In this document: piece after piece, positions 17,816 to 25,870 of the stretch
Position numbering within the stretch: position 1 is the first letter of the stretch
Layout of the letters: each line of letters opens with the position of its first letter
NCBI GenBank assembly: GCA_008501765.1
Contig: QQUE01000020.1
Coordinates: forward strand, 62,001 to 126,000
DNA length: 64,000 nt
Source of the DNA: Calditrichota bacterium
Lineage (GTDB): Bacteria; Zhuqueibacterota; Zhuqueibacteria; Zhuqueibacterales; Geothermadaptataceae
Direction: 5' to 3'
The notes under the pieces: model-generated
Told to the model about the DNA's origin: nothing
Databases searched by the model: none
What the model saw: only the letters and a program-made list of their open reading frames with translations
Position numbers and translations under genes: made by a program

Positions 17816-18955
17816 ATGGATCAATCACTAGTTAAAACAATAACGAGAATTGAAACAATTATTGATAAGTTGTTCCTCGATCCAAACAACCCAAGGTTTG
17901 TCAGTCCTGAGTGGGAATATATATCAGAAGACAATATTACGAGGACATCTATTCAGGACAACATAACTGGTAAACTAATCAGTGGGTTTGGGATAGAAAA
18001 ATTAGCGTCCAATATAAAAATAAATGGCTTTCTGAAGATAGATCGAGTGGTTGTGAAAAAAATTAATGGAACGGAAGATCAATATGTTGTATTGGAAGGT
18101 AATAGAAGAATTTGTGCAGCCAAAATGGTATATGAATTTTCGAAATCAAACTCTGAGTTACCAGACGATGTTATTGAATCTGTTACTAATATCGAATGCT
18201 TAGAATATATTGGTACTGACGCTAAGGCGTCGTGGATTTTTCAAGGTTTGCGACACATATCTGGGATTACGGATTGGCCTCCATTTAACAAAGCAAAGTT
18301 ATTAGTTGAGCAGATGGAAAGTGATGACTTGACTCTTACACAAGTAGGAGAACGTTTTGGCATCACAGCATACGCTGCGGGCCAATGGATGAGAGGGTTT
18401 AGAGCATTTCAACAAGCATCTGAAGATTCCGACTTTATACATGAACTTGATATAAAATCTTATCCATACTTCCAAGAAGTCTTTGGTAGAAGTTCCTCCG
18501 GAGTACGTGAATGGCTTGAATGGGATGAAAATGAAAGAATGTTTAAAAACGTTCTTAATTTGGATGAATTTATTAGCTGGTTATATCCCAGAGAAGATGA
18601 AGAAAGCGATGCATTTGGAAGTTGGGATAAAAGACATCTTAAAGTTCGTGATGATCTCAGAACTCTTTCATACCTGATGAAAGAGTCGCCAAAACATTTT
18701 GAAGAATTCAGGCGCACAAAAAATTTAGAAAACTGCTATGCACAAGCACTGGCGGTGAAACAAGACGAGAGAGCAGTTGATCACACAGAAAAAACGTTGG
18801 ACTTGCTGTCAGGTTGCACCAATGCAGTTGATAATTTACCTGCAAGGGCATTACGCGACGCAACTGTAAAACAAAAAATAGTAGATAAATGTAAAGATCT
18901 TTTGGTCTCCATCAAAGACATTTTGCCGGAAGCTTTTGACAATGGGCAGGATTAA
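17816..18955 (+). CDS. ParB-like DNA-binding protein of a two-gene nuclease cassette
   Basis: A 379-residue soluble protein. Residues ~10-130 form a ParB/Srx-like domain. LFLDPNNPRF (19-28) is the opening strand motif. EGNRRICAAK (94-103) corresponds to the GERR/GEHR nucleotide-binding box of ParB, with Asn replacing Glu. Residues ~172-195 (LTLTQVGERFGITAYAAGQW) look like the helix-turn-helix that follows the ParB domain in KorB/ParB proteins. The last ~180 residues are not recognised. AGGGATC precedes the ATG. The gene overlaps an Mrr-like nuclease by 14 bp, and both are more AT-rich than their neighbours, which suggests horizontal acquisition. There is no ParA partner, so plasmid partition is unlikely. 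Targeting or licensing of the nuclease is my inference. Confidence 0.7.
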   Translation: MDQSLVKTITRIETIIDKLFLDPNNPRFVSPEWEYISEDNITRTSIQDNITGKLISGFGIEKLASNIKINGFLKIDRVVVKKINGTEDQYVVLEGNRRICAAKMVYEFSKSNSELPDDVIESVTNIECLEYIGTDAKASWIFQGLRHISGITDWPPFNKAKLLVEQMESDDLTLTQVGERFGITAYAAGQWMRGFRAFQQASEDSDFIHELDIKSYPYFQEVFGRSSSGVREWLEWDENERMFKNVLNLDEFISWLYPREDEESDAFGSWDKRHLKVRDDLRTLSYLMKESPKHFEEFRRTKNLENCYAQALAVKQDERAVDHTEKTLDLLSGCTNAVDNLPARALRDATVKQKIVDKCKDLLVSIKDILPEAFDNGQD

Positions 18956-19778
18956 TTATTGGCAAATAATTAAAAGCCATGCATACGCAAATGCCAAAAT
19001 AAATCAAAGTGCAAAACTTGAATCTTATGCATATGAACTTTTAGTTAATCATGGCACAATAGAGCCTTTAGACGCAGAAAGATACTGCACAAAAAATTTA
19101 AAAATAATTGGTAATAAATTTGCCCAACTAATAGATGATGATAAAAAAAGAGGTGTAACCCCTCCTTTAATACTTGGTAGTGGATATATTTGTCTATGGC
19201 ACCCTCAAAATACCAGGCAAGAAGCTGTATGGACATATCGTAATTCGTTACTGAGAAAGTTAGCCGAGATTGATGATGATTCATTTGAAGCTTTATGTTG
19301 CTATGCCATAGAGTCCATTGGAGGAATATCATTTAAAACAAAATCAAAAAGTGACGGTGGTGTTGATGGATATGCTCTATTATCTAACCAAATAGACAAC
19401 CATATTTTTGGACAAAAAAAAATTAACCTAAAGATCGTCGGCCAATTCAAAAACTATAACCACAAAGAAGTTGTAACTAAATTTGAATCATTCATTCAGA
19501 CAATAAATAACGTTAGGTATATGTCAGAGCGTATAAGAAGTGAAATGCCTTCTTTCTTCTCTTCTGCCAAAGGACCAATAGTTGGTTGGTATGTTTGTAA
19601 AAGTGGCTTCCAGGTTCAAGTTTATGACCAAGCAAAATGGCATGGAATTATCATCTCAGATTTGATAGACATAGTCGAACTTCTATGCAATATTGTTGTG
19701 TACCCATTTGGCGATAGAAAAACTAAATTATTATTGAACGTCTTTTCATCATTGAAAGCCATACTTAATAATTGCTGA
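18942..19778 (+). CDS. Mrr-like PD-(D/E)XK restriction endonuclease
   Basis: A 278-residue protein counted from the ATG at 18942; the frame also has a TTG at 18936. GGAAG lies upstream of both. Residues ~110-200 fit the Mrr catalytic domain: DSFEALCCYAIESIGG with Glu116, then SDGGVDGYALL with the metal-binding Asp142, and GQFKNY with the Gln168-x-Lys170 pair that replaces ExK in many Mrr enzymes. The N-terminal ~105 residues may be a winged-helix target-recognition domain, but I cannot name them. The start lies inside the ParB-like gene, so the pair is translationally coupled. No methyltransferase is encoded nearby. It could therefore be a modification-dependent nuclease or be controlled by the ParB-like partner. 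Confidence 0.7.
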   Translation: MGRINYWQIIKSHAYANAKINQSAKLESYAYELLVNHGTIEPLDAERYCTKNLKIIGNKFAQLIDDDKKRGVTPPLILGSGYICLWHPQNTRQEAVWTYRNSLLRKLAEIDDDSFEALCCYAIESIGGISFKTKSKSDGGVDGYALLSNQIDNHIFGQKKINLKIVGQFKNYNHKEVVTKFESFIQTINNVRYMSERIRSEMPSFFSSAKGPIVGWYVCKSGFQVQVYDQAKWHGIIISDLIDIVELLCNIVVYPFGDRKTKLLLNVFSSLKAILNNC

Positions 19779-19871
19779 ACCGTTGCACTCATCAGGCGGC
19801 ATGAGGTGCGGCGGCCCTAGTATGGTAAGCCAATGATGATCCCTGGCGTCTTGCACAATTTATATATTTCA

Positions 19872-20720
19872 CTATACACCTACCGTCCCTTCCGGATCAA
19901 TCCCGTCTTTCCGCAATAAATCATCCGCTCCGTCGATTAAATTATCTATTTCAGGCAACAATTGTTCCTCCATCCTGGCGGTTTTTTGCAGCACGCGCTC
20001 GATTTGTTTTGCCATGTGCGGTGGTACTTTTTCACAGTGCTTTTCAATGAATGACAGAATCTTTTTTTCCCCGGGATTGAGCACACGGTTGACGGCAAAT
20101 ATGACTTCAAAGTAGCTCGCCAGCAGGCCGGCCACACGGTGGTTAATACTGATCAAATCGTTGCGCTCGATGGCTTTTTTGATCTGCACATAATAGGCGG
20201 GAATCGCCTGACGCAGTACAGGATGGTTTTTCGCGATGATGGCGTTGCGCAAATTATCGGGGTAGGGGATATTGCATTTTTGCTGCAGCCGGGCAAACCA
20301 GCTGTCACGATCGAAGAGAATTTTGGCATTGCGGATCGTGTGCCAAAAACAGGTTGTGTAGCCGACTGAAGCTTCATTGCGAATCACAACACGGTCGATT
20401 TGCTCTTCGATCCAATTTGGTTGCCAAAACATGACATCCAGTTCTATTCCTGTTTTCTGGTCAAACCACGCATCGCCAACATCCCAAAAGGAGAGATTCA
20501 TATTACTGTGGCTCGCCCCTCTGCTGGCAACTATTTTTTCCCGCTCGGGCAGGGGGATTTCCCCATTGACAAAAACATAAAGATCGATATCCGAAAGTCT
20601 GTCGGTGGCGCCCGTCATTTGCGATCCGCCCAGTGCGATTGCCTCAACTTGCTTGAGTTTGGAGTATTTGTCCGCCAGAAATTCTGCTAATTCCGCATAT
20701 TGGGATTGATTTTTTTCCAT
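19872..20720 (-). CDS. Nucleotidyltransferase-fold protein (DUF4037-like)
   Basis: A 282-residue cytoplasmic protein. The N-terminal half has the minimal nucleotidyltransferase motif: GGSQ at 31-34 followed by LSDIDLYVF (SDID at 43-46), giving two metal-binding Asp. A third acidic position is likely in ELDVMFW. A helical C-terminal half (residues 130-282) resembles the substrate domain of aminoglycoside-type or DUF4037 nucleotidyltransferases. The substrate is unknown. AGGACAAAAT precedes the ATG. It converges with the nuclease cassette across a 93-bp spacer. Confidence 0.7.
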   Translation of the reverse strand: MEKNQSQYAELAEFLADKYSKLKQVEAIALGGSQMTGATDRLSDIDLYVFVNGEIPLPEREKIVASRGASHSNMNLSFWDVGDAWFDQKTGIELDVMFWQPNWIEEQIDRVVIRNEASVGYTTCFWHTIRNAKILFDRDSWFARLQQKCNIPYPDNLRNAIIAKNHPVLRQAIPAYYVQIKKAIERNDLISINHRVAGLLASYFEVIFAVNRVLNPGEKKILSFIEKHCEKVPPHMAKQIERVLQKTARMEEQLLPEIDNLIDGADDLLRKDGIDPEGTVGV

Positions 20721-20885
20721 ATTTTGTCCTGATTCAATTTATATCCAACAATTTTGCCATCGGAATAACGGAAGAAATATGCTGTTATTCAAGGGGGACT
20801 TTTAGATTGCTGTGAAATTGGACTGCAGACAGTTGGCAATTTTGAGTAAAAATTTCATATTGTGGTTAGAAATTTTTTCGTATTT

Positions 20886-21084
20886 TAACGTGAGTTCAAT
20901 GTACGCGCCATATGAAAATGAAGCAAGGCATCCCGGCTTGAGTGCCAACGAGATGCCGGGTTCTCCTTGGCGAAGCACTTAAATCTTTGATCGAGTTAAT
21001 CGTTTGAGATCCCGGTATTTTGCACTGCAAAAACCGGGATGACGAAATATATTCGTGCAATTCCATTATCTCGAACTCAGGTTG
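20886..21084 (+). repeat. MITE-like repeat, family 2, copy 1
   Basis: About 199 bp with ends TAACGTGAGTTCAATGTA and TCGAACTCAGGTTG, close to the ends of family 1. The body differs: it holds two hairpin-prone blocks. One is around CATCCCGG...GATGCCGGG. The other is GATCCCGGTATTTT...AAAACCGGGATGAC. The segment ACTTAAATCTTTGATCGAGT joins them. It matches, in inverted orientation, the element at 30601-30799. Its second block recurs alone at 54836-54871. It fills most of the 20721-21122 spacer upstream of the PaiB-like gene. Confidence 0.75.
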
Positions 21085-21122
21085 TTTTATGCAAAATGTG
21101 AAAATCGGTTGGGAAATTCCAA

Positions 21123-21731
21123 ATGTACACACCAAATAAATTTGTGGAAAAAGATGAGCAGCGGCTGCTGCAGCTTGTGGATGAAAATTCGTTCGGCACG
21201 TTGATTTCCGTAGTGGATGATCTTCCAGTTGCTACACATATCCCATTTTTAGTTGAAAAAACAGGCGCACTAAAACTGGTTGCTCATTTGGCAAAAGCCA
21301 ATCCGCATTGGCAATTTTTGAAGTCAAATCCTGAGGCGATGGTGATTTTTCACGGTCCCCACTCTTATATTTCACCAACCTGGTACACAGAAAATGATGC
21401 GCCGACATGGAATTACGCGGTTGTGCATTTCAGCGGCAGCGCGAGTGTATTTACCGACACAGCGCGGTTGCGGGACATTGTTGAGGCATTAGCCACAAAA
21501 CATGAAAAAACGAACACAAATCCATGGAAACCTGAGTATCCGGCGCATGAGCTTCGCGGCATTGTTGGGATCGAAATAGAAGTCAATCAAATTGAAGGGA
21601 AGTTTAAGTTGAACCAAAACCGGCCGGCTGTTGATCAGCAAAATGTTATCGAAAAATTGTGCGAAATTGGATCGGATAATGCGCTTGGCGTGGCTGAGCT
21701 GATGCGCGAAAATATGTTAAAAAAGAAGTAA
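21123..21731 (+). CDS. PaiB-like FMN-binding protein
   Basis: A 202-residue protein of the PaiB / FMN-binding negative transcriptional regulator family. The opening MYTPNKFVEKDEQRLLQLVD is diagnostic, as are THIPFLVE, LVAHLAKANPHW and the FHGPHSYISPTWY loop that contacts flavin in the split-barrel fold. Bacillus PaiB represses sporulation and protease genes, but most homologues are known only as flavin-binding proteins. GGGAAATTCC is upstream of the ATG. It lies directly after the family 2 repeat, whose right end is 39 bp before the start. Confidence 0.88.
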   Translation: MYTPNKFVEKDEQRLLQLVDENSFGTLISVVDDLPVATHIPFLVEKTGALKLVAHLAKANPHWQFLKSNPEAMVIFHGPHSYISPTWYTENDAPTWNYAVVHFSGSASVFTDTARLRDIVEALATKHEKTNTNPWKPEYPAHELRGIVGIEIEVNQIEGKFKLNQNRPAVDQQNVIEKLCEIGSDNALGVAELMRENMLKKK

Positions 21732-21783
21732 AATGCGCTGTTGTACAATACTCAAATTAACCTGTTAGGTGGAGAATTTTTCT

Positions 21784-21871
21784 CGTCATTCCGTTATGCT
21801 TTTAGACAAAATCTCTCATTTGTCAGCTCTAATGCAGTGTGGATTCCCGCTAAAAAAATGCGGGAATGACG
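21784..21871. repeat. GTCATTCC-type palindromic repeat
   Basis: CGTCATTCCG and CGGGAATGACG form inverted ends of an 88-bp element. An inner hairpin, ATTCCCGC...GCGGGAAT, surrounds an A-run. The same GTCATTCCCG...CGGGATGAC theme appears at 54428-54504 and near 54570. It lies in the 234-bp spacer between the PaiB-like and ArsC-like genes. Confidence 0.65.
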
Positions 21872-21965
21872 AAAATGGTGGAAAATTACAAAAATCAACC
21901 AAATATTTTTAATCATTTTCTGATTTGCACTGTGCGTTAAAATTCGAATAATTGAAAGGATTAGT

Positions 21966-22316
21966 ATGAAGACGAAAATATATCACAATCCCCGGTGCAG
22001 CAAAAGCAGGCAAACATTGCAATTGCTCACAGATAATAATATCGAGCCTGAAATTGTCAAATATTTAGAGTCGCCACCGACTCAGTCGGAGCTGAAAGAA
22101 ATCCTCGATTTGTTGGGAAAACAGCCGCAGGATATAATTCGATTCAAAGATAAGGTGGCAAAGGAGCTCGGGATTTCTGCAAGAGATGAGCGCAGTGCTG
22201 CAGAGTGGATAGAGTTGATGGTGAAAAATCCGGCCCTAATTGAGCGGCCAATCGTCGTTGTTGGTGGCAAAGCTGTGCTGGGGCGCCCGCCGGAAGCTGT
22301 ACTTGAGATTATTTAA
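21966..22316 (+). CDS. arsC: ArsC-family (glutaredoxin-type) arsenate reductase
   Basis: A 116-residue thioredoxin-fold protein. The catalytic Cys11 lies in HNPRCSKSRQTLQLL. The conserved middle is YLESPPTQSELKEILDLLG, and the C-terminal ERPIVVVGGKAVLGRPPEAV carries the Arg/Pro loop of the family. Classical members reduce arsenate with glutathione and glutaredoxin. The related Spx/YffB branch does not, and with no ars genes nearby the arsenate role is likely but unproven. AAAGGATT precedes the ATG. Confidence 0.88.
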   Translation: MKTKIYHNPRCSKSRQTLQLLTDNNIEPEIVKYLESPPTQSELKEILDLLGKQPQDIIRFKDKVAKELGISARDERSAAEWIELMVKNPALIERPIVVVGGKAVLGRPPEAVLEII

Positions 22317-22435
22317 TGATTGATTGTGATCTTAACTCTGCTGAATGCGGGTTAATAACTTGATTATCAATACTTTGTGCATTTTCTTTTTTGCTTGATC
22401 AAAAAAGAAACAAAAAAATCAAGGCTGATGAAAAA

Positions 22436-22532
22436 TCGGCTAAACTTTTGGCTAATTTCCTAAATCATTTTAAACTCGCTACGCTCAAACAAAAAATGAT
22501 TTTTAACGGAAATTAACCAAAAGTTCTTAACG
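22436..22532. repeat. Imperfect long inverted repeat
   Basis: The left arm begins CTAAACTTTTGGCTAATTTC. The right arm ends GAAATTAACCAAAAGTTCTT. They pair over roughly 30 bases with a few mismatches around a CGCTACGCTCAAAC loop region. A second A-rich inverted pair (TTGCTTGATC.../...AAAAAATCAAG) lies just to the left (22394-22424). A third hairpin (CACCGATTGCCACTGATTT / AAAATCAGCGCTAATCGGTG) lies at 22620-22675. Together they fill the 22317-22685 spacer, in which I see no gene. Confidence 0.55.
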
Positions 22533-22685
22533 CCATTTTTCAAAGGCCAAATAATGACAAAATTGCGGAGCACCCGGCCTATCAATTTAATTAAGTCAAG
22601 GTTCTTGACGGTACGGATTGACACCGATTGCCACTGATTTAAATCACCAGTGAAAATCAGCGCTAATCGGTGGCTCAAAAGAATA

Positions 22686-23837
22686 TCACTTGCCGAAACT
22701 TTGCAGAATTTTTGCCTTATTTGAATTGCGGGCTTTGCCGAAGCTAAGCCGGAAGGTGAGTGCATTTCCCGATAAGTCAGAACCACCATCAGAATCATAG
22801 TCGATAAGAGCGTAGCGGACTTGCAAACCGAGATATGCCGTACTAAAAGAATGCAGGAAAAAACGGTAGCCCGCGCCAAAATTTATATTTTTTGACGCTG
22901 GCGATACATCCTGGTCAGCCCCCCGGCCAGTGAGCGCGTCGAATCCCTCGTAACCAAAACCAGCCAGTAAATCGAATTCCTGACGGTTGTTTTGCCAGAC
23001 CTCGCGGCCGAATTCCAGACCCATGTAACCACCGCGATATTTGTCCGTCGCTTCAATTCCTGTCGGTGAGCCGACAGTGTAAGTTGCTTTGGATTTCGTA
23101 AATCGCAGCTCGCCGACGATATCTAAAAGCCAGCGATTCTTTTTTAATCCGAGGGTGACACCGAAGGTCGGGTGGCTGCCAAGCACATCCAAATTGCCGG
23201 ATGGCATCCACGAACCGCTGTGCACAGCATAATGTTCTTCCAATCGGGAGTTTGCATTTTCTAAATAGGACTTGGTATATTTTTGCAGTTCGGTTTCGGC
23301 GTAATCCATTTCCTGCACTGTCTTTAATGCTTTATCAAATTCATGGTTGTAAAACAGGCTGAAGAATCGCTGCGGATCGCCTTTTTTAAATTCATCCTGC
23401 CTGCGGATGGCCATATTCATGGTCAATTTATTGAAGGCTTCGCTAACAAACGGCGCCTTGGGTAAATTTTCTTTGGAGGACGAATGCCGCATTTTCCAGG
23501 CGTCGGCGCCTTTTTCTTGCATGCTTTCGACGCGAACACGGTATTTCATCAAAAAGCCCATAATGCGATCGTCGTAAAGTTTTTCGTTGAATGTGCCGTC
23601 CTGCATGGCTAAAAGGACTTTAAAACGCAGCAGGGGTTCGTTCATATTGCATTCATTTTCCCAATATTGCAGAACCATGCGCACCGTGTCCATTTGTTCG
23701 GCGCGGTAATATTTAACGATTAGTTTTGATGAATTCAGCGATTTATCTTCCCAGCGCCGATCGGTGTCGGTACCGGAGAAAGCTGTGTTTGCAAGAAATA
23801 AACTCAAAAGCAGTAAGTTTGTGAGCAGGCGAGTCAT
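22686..23837 (-). CDS. Secreted protein with C-terminal outer-membrane barrel
   Basis: A 383-residue protein with a signal peptide ending near TAFSG. Residues ~20-200 are helical and charged (for example RAEQMDTVRMVLQYWENECN). From about 205 the sequence turns into alternating aromatic strands with glycine turns: GVTLGLKKNRWLLDIVGELR, YMGLEFGREV, LLAGFGYEGF and TAYLGLQVRYALIDY. This looks like an 8-10-strand barrel with a periplasmic helical extension. The start is the ATG at 23835-23837, with GGAAG six bases upstream; the frame extends only to a TTG five codons earlier. Family and role unknown. Confidence 0.65.
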   Translation of the reverse strand: MTRLLTNLLLLSLFLANTAFSGTDTDRRWEDKSLNSSKLIVKYYRAEQMDTVRMVLQYWENECNMNEPLLRFKVLLAMQDGTFNEKLYDDRIMGFLMKYRVRVESMQEKGADAWKMRHSSSKENLPKAPFVSEAFNKLTMNMAIRRQDEFKKGDPQRFFSLFYNHEFDKALKTVQEMDYAETELQKYTKSYLENANSRLEEHYAVHSGSWMPSGNLDVLGSHPTFGVTLGLKKNRWLLDIVGELRFTKSKATYTVGSPTGIEATDKYRGGYMGLEFGREVWQNNRQEFDLLAGFGYEGFDALTGRGADQDVSPASKNINFGAGYRFFLHSFSTAYLGLQVRYALIDYDSDGGSDLSGNALTFRLSFGKARNSNKAKILQSFGK

Positions 23838-23974
23838 TGAGCTTCCTTTCAACTTCGATTGCAGCCGTGCAATACTCGGGTGGATATTTTTATTATTTTG
23901 TGCCTGATAATTTCAATCAGAGATTGCAACTGGACTATTAGAATACCTGCATCGGGGATTTCTGGCGAGAAAAT

Positions 23975-24010
23975 AAAAAAAGCTTCATCGTGCAGGATGA
24001 AGCTTTTTTA
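23975..24010 (-). terminator. Strong terminator ending the sigma/HEAT operon
   Basis: AAAAAAGCTTCATC and GATGAAGCTTTTTT pair perfectly over 14 bases with an eight-base loop. The hairpin has a T-tract on both strands. It is placed to stop minus-strand transcription from the operon at 24238-28936 before the barrel gene. The MITE-like element at 24061 lies between the operon and this hairpin, so it would be transcribed. Confidence 0.75.
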
Positions 24011-24060
24011 TGAAAAAGTAGATGAGTTGGGTGGTGTTTTAAAAACGGAAACTCGCTAAC

Positions 24061-24226
24061 TAACGTGAGTTCGGTATATGAAGAATTGGGGAAAAACGAA
24101 TTAATCATAGGATATAGTCCGAAGGCGTCCCGCCGAGGATAACGCACGAAACGCTCGGCGAGACGCCTTCGCTCTATTTTAATTATGCTTGGTAAGGATG
24201 TTACAGCTTACATCGAGCTCACGTTA
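24061..24226 (+). repeat. MITE-like palindromic repeat, family 1, copy 2
   Basis: Ends TAACGTGAGTTCGGTATATG and CATCGAGCTCACGTTA. The core CCGAAGGCGTCCCGCCGAGG and its near-complement CTCGGCGAGACGCCTTCG flank a short loop. The right third reads TTTTAATTATGCTTGGTAAG. It is the same element as at 54662 (same orientation) and 5128 (inverted). It lies immediately downstream of the last gene of the minus-strand sigma/HEAT operon. It fills most of the 23838-24237 gap. Confidence 0.85.
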
Positions 24227-24237
24227 ACTATGTTTCA

Positions 24238-25056
24238 TTATTCTTTTGCCAATTCTTCTAAAATGGCTTTTGCTTTTTTTTTGTCGCTCTTGCCGAGAAT
24301 TGAAATGGCAGCTTTTCGAACCTGAATATTGGGATCGTTGCGGGCGCGATCGCCGAGCAAATCAATGCTCTTTTCATTTTTCAGGAAATAGTGCAATTTC
24401 CTGGTTGCTGCGTATCGAATCGCCGGGCTTGCTTCACGGTCGAAAAGTTTTTGCAGCACTGGCAAAGTGGCTGTCGCATTATTTTTATCCAGCGCACGAA
24501 TAGCCTGAATCTTGATCTCTTCATCATCGCTGAGATCAGAGAATAGTTTTCGTGCTCCGGATGAATAGATAAAATGGGATTTGTCACCGTCAATCCGAAT
24601 TACATGATCTTCCTCATAAATCGTGTCGAAATTGAATTCCAAATCATGATCGAATTCAAAGTCAAACTCAATGTTTTCCAAATCAAACTCAATTTCTGGA
24701 ATCACAATGTTGATTTCAGGGATCTCCGGTAGCTCAATTTCGGCGATGTGGCGCAGTTCGTGAAAATCGATATCGCGCAGTTTCTCTTGTACTTCTTCGA
24801 GCTTGCCTTCCTGCAATTCGTGTAATTTGCTTTCCAGTTCGTGCAATCTTTCTTCGCTCAATTCCTCGGATAAATTACGACTCTTTCTGTGCAATCTCCG
24901 GGCTTCCTGCATCTGCTTTTCTGTGACTTTTTTGAGACGGGCCTGTTCTTTTTGCACTTCATTATCTTCCTGTTTCGCTTTTTCCTGTGCTGTCAGTGTC
25001 GATTGACTGATTACCAGACCAAGAATGAGCGCTGCGAAAACGACTAGATTTTTCAT
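24238..25056 (-). CDS. Secreted coiled-coil / HEAT-repeat protein
   Basis: A 272-residue periplasmic protein with a signal peptide (1-23, ending LTAQ). Residues ~24-95 are a highly charged coiled coil (RLHELESKLHELQEGKLEEV). Residues ~105-150 form an unusual acidic segment alternating Glu/Asp with Phe/Ile/Leu (PEIEFDLENIEFDFEFDHDL), followed by EEDHVIRIDGDKSHFIYSSG. The last ~110 residues are HEAT repeats (LPVLQKLFDREASPAIRYAA, then ARNDPNIQVRKAAISILGKS). AGGAG precedes the ATG. It is the last gene of the ECF-sigma operon. Its role is unknown; HEAT repeats suggest protein-protein contact, perhaps with the other secreted members of the operon. Confidence 0.75.
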   Translation of the reverse strand: MKNLVVFAALILGLVISQSTLTAQEKAKQEDNEVQKEQARLKKVTEKQMQEARRLHRKSRNLSEELSEERLHELESKLHELQEGKLEEVQEKLRDIDFHELRHIAEIELPEIPEINIVIPEIEFDLENIEFDFEFDHDLEFNFDTIYEEDHVIRIDGDKSHFIYSSGARKLFSDLSDDEEIKIQAIRALDKNNATATLPVLQKLFDREASPAIRYAATRKLHYFLKNEKSIDLLGDRARNDPNIQVRKAAISILGKSDKKKAKAILEELAKE

Positions 25057-25088
25057 GATTTTTCTCCTGAAAATATTGGATATAATTT

Positions 25089-25826
25089 TTATGCCGTAAT
25101 TGTTTTTTGCTGCGGTCTGGACTTGTTGCGCAATCTCATTTTTGAATCCGTCTTCATTTGCCCAAGGATGATTTTTCTTAAAAATGGCAAAACTTTTTGC
25201 GGCCGGTCGTGGGAACTGATTGCGTGGATCAGTTTCTTCTGTATCTTTGTTTCATCATTTTCGATGAACATTTTCATCAAAAAATTCAAGCTGACATCTG
25301 TATTGATTTTGCCAAGCCAATAGACCGGTGCTTCGCGCAAATTCATGTAAAGAGTGAGATTGCTGAGTTTAATTTTTTCCAGCTTGAATTTGCCGGTATT
25401 TTGCCTCTCAATGTAAAACATCACCGCAATTTCCTTTTCAACATCTTTTCCGATTCTGTCTCCGGTTTTGCCGTGATATATTTCATGCCGGGCTAAATTT
25501 TTGATGGAGATATCGCTGTCATCGCTGTTGTAGGGATCGTCGTCAGTAATGCCGTACACAACTTCACAAAGCTGGTGCACCGATTTCTGTTTCCCGGAGT
25601 AAAAGCTGCCCATCCAGGAATTTTCCGCCATCCTTCTGTTAAAAGAGTAGCCAATCCAAAATCCGCTACTTTTCTTGCCTTCCCGGGCGGTTTTTTGAGC
25701 CCAATTCCAGAGTTCAGCTAAACGATGCTCGCCGCCCGGGTGGTGAATCGCTCTTTGCGCGCAAACGATTTTCGCGGTGAGGAGCAAACAAAGAGTGATC
25801 GTTAAATGTATGATTTGATTTTTCAT
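25089..25826 (-). CDS. Secreted protein of the sigma/HEAT operon
   Basis: A 245-residue periplasmic protein with a signal peptide (1-23, ending VCAQ). The N-terminal part, RLAELWNWAQKTAREGKKSS followed by GFWIGYSFNRRMAENSW, resembles no family I can name. Residues ~165-225 may be two degenerate HEAT-like helical pairs (NTDVSLNFLMKMFIENDETK and RPQKVLPFLRKIILGQ). CACAGGA precedes the ATG. It lies 33 bp from the downstream gene and 44 bp from the upstream one, so it is cotranscribed with both HEAT-repeat genes. Confidence 0.65.
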   Translation of the reverse strand: MKNQIIHLTITLCLLLTAKIVCAQRAIHHPGGEHRLAELWNWAQKTAREGKKSSGFWIGYSFNRRMAENSWMGSFYSGKQKSVHQLCEVVYGITDDDPYNSDDSDISIKNLARHEIYHGKTGDRIGKDVEKEIAVMFYIERQNTGKFKLEKIKLSNLTLYMNLREAPVYWLGKINTDVSLNFLMKMFIENDETKIQKKLIHAISSHDRPQKVLPFLRKIILGQMKTDSKMRLRNKSRPQQKTITA

Positions 25827-25870
25827 TGCTATATCCTGTGCCTAATTAATTCCCACGTCGTAATACTCAA

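Noticed and set aside
17816-18955. ParB-like gene as a plasmid partition gene or replication origin marker
   Set aside because: No parA, parS-like palindromes or replication genes are nearby, and the gene is coupled to a nuclease instead.
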